Source: Enterobacteriaceae endosymbiont of Donacia marginata (GTDB taxonomy: Bacteria; Pseudomonadota; Gammaproteobacteria; Enterobacterales; Enterobacteriaceae). Taken from it: a DNA stretch of 64,000 nt. Below, in pieces: positions 61,016 to 64,000 of this stretch. The stretch is from contig NZ_CP046184.1 of the NCBI RefSeq assembly GCF_012567685.1, forward strand, positions 354,422 to 418,421. Reading direction: 5' to 3'. Under the pieces are notes generated by a model, which made no database searches, was not told where the DNA came from, and saw only the letters and a program-made list of their open reading frames with translations. The translations under genes were made by a program, and so were the position numbers. Each line of letters begins with the position of its first letter. Position 1 is the first letter of the stretch.

Positions 61016-61774
61016 ATGTGGATTAGTATTATTAGTTTATTTCCAGAGATGTTTAAAACATATATAAAATATGGATTAATTAATAAGAGTATAAAAAAAA
61101 AATTACTAAATATTAGTTTTTGGAATCCTAGAGATTTTATAAAAAATAAATTTAGTAAAATAGATTCTAATATTTATGGAGGTGGGGGAGGAATTATATT
61201 AAAAGCAGAACCATTAATAAAATCTATTTATAAAGCAAAAATAGAGATGAAAAATAATGTTAAAATAATTTATCTATCTCCCCAAGGTAAAAAAATTAAT
61301 ATTTCTTATATTAAAAAATTATTATCATATAATAAAATGATATTTATTTGTGGAAGATATAAAGGGATAGATGAACGGGTTATTAATAATTTTGTAGATG
61401 AAGAAGTATCTATTGGTGATTATATTTTAAGTGGAGGAGAATTACCTGCGATGATATTATTAGATACAATAGTAAGACAAATACCAGGTGTATTAAATAA
61501 TATGTCATCTAGTCAGACTGATTCTTTTTTTAATAATGGTTTATTAGATGCTCCTAATTATACTTATCCGAAAGTACTTAAAAATTTAAAAAAAAATACT
61601 GTACCATCTATATTATTATCAGGAAACCATAAAAAAATAAAAGAATGGAAATTACAACAATCTTTAGGAATAACTTGGTTAAAAAGACCTGATTTATTAA
61701 GAAAAAAAAAACTAACAAAAAAAGAAAAAATTTTATTTCAAAATTTTAAAAAATATTATTTTAAAAACAAATAA
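61016..61774 (+). CDS. trmD: tRNA (guanine-37-N1)-methyltransferase TrmD
   Basis: SAM-dependent SPOUT enzyme that methylates G37 of tRNAs to prevent frameshifting. It has 252 residues against 255 in E. coli. The start [38 protein letters not shown], and the knot [19 protein letters not shown] are intact. Its retention is expected since it is nearly universal in bacteria. It lies between rimM and rplS. Confidence 0.97.
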   Translation: MWISIISLFPEMFKTYIKYGLINKSIKKKLLNISFWNPRDFIKNKFSKIDSNIYGGGGGIILKAEPLIKSIYKAKIEMKNNVKIIYLSPQGKKINISYIKKLLSYNKMIFICGRYKGIDERVINNFVDEEVSIGDYILSGGELPAMILLDTIVRQIPGVLNNMSSSQTDSFFNNGLLDAPNYTYPKVLKNLKKNTVPSILLSGNHKKIKEWKLQQSLGITWLKRPDLLRKKKLTKKEKILFQNFKKYYFKNK

Positions 61775-61790
61775 TTTTATGGAGTTAAAA

Positions 61791-62147
61791 ATGAATAATA
61801 TCATTTCTTATGTAGAAAAAGAACAAATAAAAAATTATAATAAATATCCTATATTTAGATCTGGAGATACATTAGAAATAAAAATTTGGGTTGTTGAAGG
61901 TTTAAAAAAAAGACTTCAAACTTTTGAAGGTATTGTTATTTCTTTAGTTAAAAGAAATAGTTTTAATTGTTCTTTTACAATTAGAAAATTATCCAATGGT
62001 ATTGGAGTAGAACGAGTTTTCCCTTTATATTCTAAAATAATTAATTCTATTATAATAAAAAAAACAGGTCATGTAAGAAAAGCAAAGTTGTATTATTTAC
62101 GAAAATTAACAGGTAAAGCAGCTAGAATTAAAGAAAGATTACTTTAA
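61791..62147 (+). CDS. rplS: 50S ribosomal protein L19
   Basis: Large-subunit protein at the subunit interface. From the ATG at 61791 it has 118 residues against 115 in E. coli: [46 protein letters not shown] and [20 protein letters not shown]. The upstream ATG at 61779 is part of the ribosome binding site (tggag, about 8 bases before 61791) and the extra MELK has no family match. It is the last gene of the ffh operon. Confidence 0.96.
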   Translation: MNNIISYVEKEQIKNYNKYPIFRSGDTLEIKIWVVEGLKKRLQTFEGIVISLVKRNSFNCSFTIRKLSNGIGVERVFPLYSKIINSIIIKKTGHVRKAKLYYLRKLTGKAARIKERLL

Positions 62148-62167
62148 AAAATTTAAAATAAAACAAA

Positions 62168-64000
62168 TTATAAATAACTATTTTCTAAATAGTTAATTAT
62201 TTTTTTTTTAATATTAGAAAATCTTTTAATTTTTGATTTTATTGCTTTATAAAAAATTGATTTATGACTATAAATATTTATTTTTTTTTTAGCTCTTGTA
62301 ATTGCAGTATAAATTAATTCTCTAGTTAAAATAGGATAAAATTTATTTGGTAATACTAATGATATATTTTCAAATTCTGATCCTTGAGCTTTATGTGTAG
62401 TTATTGCATAAGCTATATCATAAGATGGTAAATTTTTAATAGATATTATTTGATATTTACTATTAGATAATAAAAATTTGACTTTTAATTTTTTATCATT
62501 TTCATCAAAAAAAGTAATTCCAATATCTCCATTAAATAAATTTAAAAAATTATTATTTTGATTAATAATAATAGGTCTACCTATATACCAATTATTATAA
62601 AAAATATTATTTATTAAAAATTTTTTATTAAATAATTCTTTTTCTATAATATTATTAATTATTTTTGTACCAAAGAAACCATGTTTAATTGCACATATAA
62701 TTTGATAAGAATTAAATTTTCTTAAAATATCTTTGTGATTATTATTTTTTTTTAAAAATATAAAATATTTTTTATACTCATTAATAAATGAGTTAATCAT
62801 TAATTTATATTTTTTTTCATTCAAAATATTAATATAATTAATATCAGTATATTTTTTTAATAAAAATAATTCTTTAATTTTTTTAATATCTCCATTTTTA
62901 ATCATTAAAGCTAATTTATTAATACCAGAACTATTTAAATATCTATAATTATGTTGTAGTACAGTAATAAAATTACGGAAAAAAAATTTTGGGATATTAT
63001 TATTTTCTTGTAATTTATTATTATTTATCATATTTAACCATATAAAATATTCTTTTGTAAAAAAAAAATTTTTAAAATAGCATAAATCTTTAAACATATT
63101 ACCATATTCTATTGAAGGTAATTGATATTCATCTCCTAATAATATTAATTTGGTTTTTTTAGATAAAGATTTTAAAATAATAGACATTAAATTAACATTA
63201 ATCATAGATGCTTCATCTATTATTAATAGATCTAAATCTAATTTATTTTGATGATTATATAGAGTTTCTTCAGTATAAATTTTCATTTTTAATAAATTAT
63301 GTATAGTAGTTGCTTTACTAGGAATATTTTTTTTTTCATTTTTATTTATTAAATTTAAAGATATTTTTTTAAAAAAATTATTTATAGATTGGGTTAGCCT
63401 TACAGAAGCTTTGCCAGTAGTGGCCGCAACCCTAATTTTAAAAGGATAATTAAAAATTTTTATAAATGTAAAAATTATTTTAGATACTATACTTGTTTTC
63501 CCGGTACCTGGAGAACCACTAATAATACTAATCTTATGTGTTAAAGCAGCACAAATAGCTTGTTTGTGAAAAAAATCATTTTTATTATTATTAATAAATA
63601 AAAATTTTAATATATTTTTAATTTTATCTTGGTTTATAAGTATAAATTTATTTTTAAGAAAATTTTTTACTATTGTATTTTCTTCATCCCATAATTTATA
63701 TAAATAAAGACAATTATTTTCTAAAATAATAGGGGTAATTTTTTTACCATTACTAATAATTTCTTTATTTTGATATAATATGTTTTTCCAATTTGTAATT
63801 TGATTTATTTCTTTTATTTTTTTTATAAAAAAGATATTTTTTTGATTTTTAATATCAATATTTAAATATAATTTAGATATTGGTAAACAAATATTACCTT
63901 TACTAATACTATTACTAAGTAATGTAATTGAATATTTTAAATATTTTTGTTCTTCTGGTATTAATATAGATGCTAAATAAAAATCAATTAATCTAATAAT
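62168..64000 (-). CDS. recD: Exonuclease V subunit RecD, 5' end beyond the window
   Basis: Helicase subunit of RecBCD, which processes double-strand breaks. The frame is open without a stop from the TAA at 62168 to the right edge (610 codons; E. coli RecD has 608 residues). There is no ATG above 63286, but homology runs on: SIISGSPGTGKTSIVSKI (Walker A), RVAATTGKASVRLTQS, LLIIDEAS, LGDEYQLPS, LQHNYRY, FNGDIGI, ITTHKAQGSEF and TRELIYTAITRAK. The first codons at the edge match about residue 16 of E. coli RecD, so only a short N-terminus is missing. All helicase motifs are intact, in contrast to PriA. Confidence 0.94.
   Translation of the reverse strand: MIRLIDFYLASILIPEEQKYLKYSITLLSNSISKGNICLPISKLYLNIDIKNQKNIFFIKKIKEINQITNWKNILYQNKEIISNGKKITPIILENNCLYLYKLWDEENTIVKNFLKNKFILINQDKIKNILKFLFINNNKNDFFHKQAICAALTHKISIISGSPGTGKTSIVSKIIFTFIKIFNYPFKIRVAATTGKASVRLTQSINNFFKKISLNLINKNEKKNIPSKATTIHNLLKMKIYTEETLYNHQNKLDLDLLIIDEASMINVNLMSIILKSLSKKTKLILLGDEYQLPSIEYGNMFKDLCYFKNFFFTKEYFIWLNMINNNKLQENNNIPKFFFRNFITVLQHNYRYLNSSGINKLALMIKNGDIKKIKELFLLKKYTDINYINILNEKKYKLMINSFINEYKKYFIFLKKNNNHKDILRKFNSYQIICAIKHGFFGTKIINNIIEKELFNKKFLINNIFYNNWYIGRPIIINQNNNFLNLFNGDIGITFFDENDKKLKVKFLLSNSKYQIISIKNLPSYDIAYAITTHKAQGSEFENISLVLPNKFYPILTRELIYTAITRAKKKINIYSHKSIFYKAIKSKIKRFSNIKKKIINYLENSYL
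62176..62210 (+). terminator. Terminator of the rplS operon inside the recD end
   Basis: Arms aactattt (62176-62183) and aaatagtt (62187-62194) pair perfectly around a 3-base loop, followed after 6 bases by a run of 9 T on the plus strand. It begins 29 bases past the rplS stop but lies within the last codons of the opposite recD gene, so the two functions share the sequence. Confidence 0.55.

Overview
The window is a very A+T-rich stretch (A+T is clearly dominant even inside genes) from the reduced chromosome of an intracellular gammaproteobacterium. It looks like an Enterobacterales nutritional endosymbiont of an insect, in the style of Buchnera, Blochmannia, Wigglesworthia or Annandia. The reasons are: nearly every protein aligns by eye with its Escherichia coli counterpart over its full length; many E. 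coli neighbourhoods survive with genes cut out of them (murI next to an rRNA leader, suf-pykF, aroF-tyrA-bamD-rluD, dsbA-polA-typA, ssrA-smpB-grpE, rpmE-priA, ffh-rpsP-rimM-trmD-rplS); there are no transposons, phages, CRISPR arrays or defence genes; and several genes are caught in the act of decay. I cannot name the species from the sequence alone.

Layout from left to right. (1) Positions 1-227 hold the promoter and boxA leader of an rRNA operon that runs leftwards out of the window, preceded by murI. (2) Positions 1177-9370 carry sulfur metabolism: a tail-truncated IscS, then PykF and the complete sufABCDSE operon. (3) Positions 9516-14004 hold murJ, ribA, sbcB, tRNA-Ser(GGA) and the DedA-family gene yohD. 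(4) From 36168 down to 14012 lies one long minus-strand block: parC, then thrABC, then all thirteen nuo genes of respiratory complex I in E. coli order, with only 20 bases between thrC and nuoA. (5) Positions 36352-40319 hold aroF, tyrA, bamD and a frameshifted rluD. (6) Positions 40425-46615 hold dsbA, a nuclease-only polA, typA, tmRNA, smpB (with a poly(A) frameshift), grpE and ribosomal protein genes L28, L33 and L31. (7) Positions 46714-52947 hold priA, mnmG and about 2.2 kb of decayed DNA that contains a recognisable glmU pseudogene. (8) Positions 52948-64000 hold nrdAB, an ArcD/YdgI-type amino-acid antiporter, ybgI, the ffh-rpsP-rimM-trmD-rplS operon and most of recD, which runs off the right edge.

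How the genes fit together. The cell keeps respiration (complex I), one glycolytic ATP step (PykF), Fe-S cluster assembly (SUF, which can serve the many clusters of NuoB, E, F, G and I), threonine synthesis from aspartate, the entry and chorismate mutase steps of aromatic amino-acid synthesis, deoxynucleotide synthesis, a riboflavin-pathway enzyme, trans-translation, and some outer-membrane and oxidative-folding functions (BamD, DsbA). This fits a symbiont that makes essential amino acids for its host.

The most interesting signals are not new gene families. They are enzymes whose reading frames are intact but whose catalytic motifs are gone: PriA has lost its helicase motifs but kept all eight zinc cysteines, and TyrA has kept chorismate mutase but lost the NAD glycine loop and key residues of prephenate dehydrogenase. 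Others are frameshifts at homopolymers (smpB and rluD) that transcriptional slippage could rescue, and the loss of glmU while murI and murJ remain. I found no undescribed multigene system.
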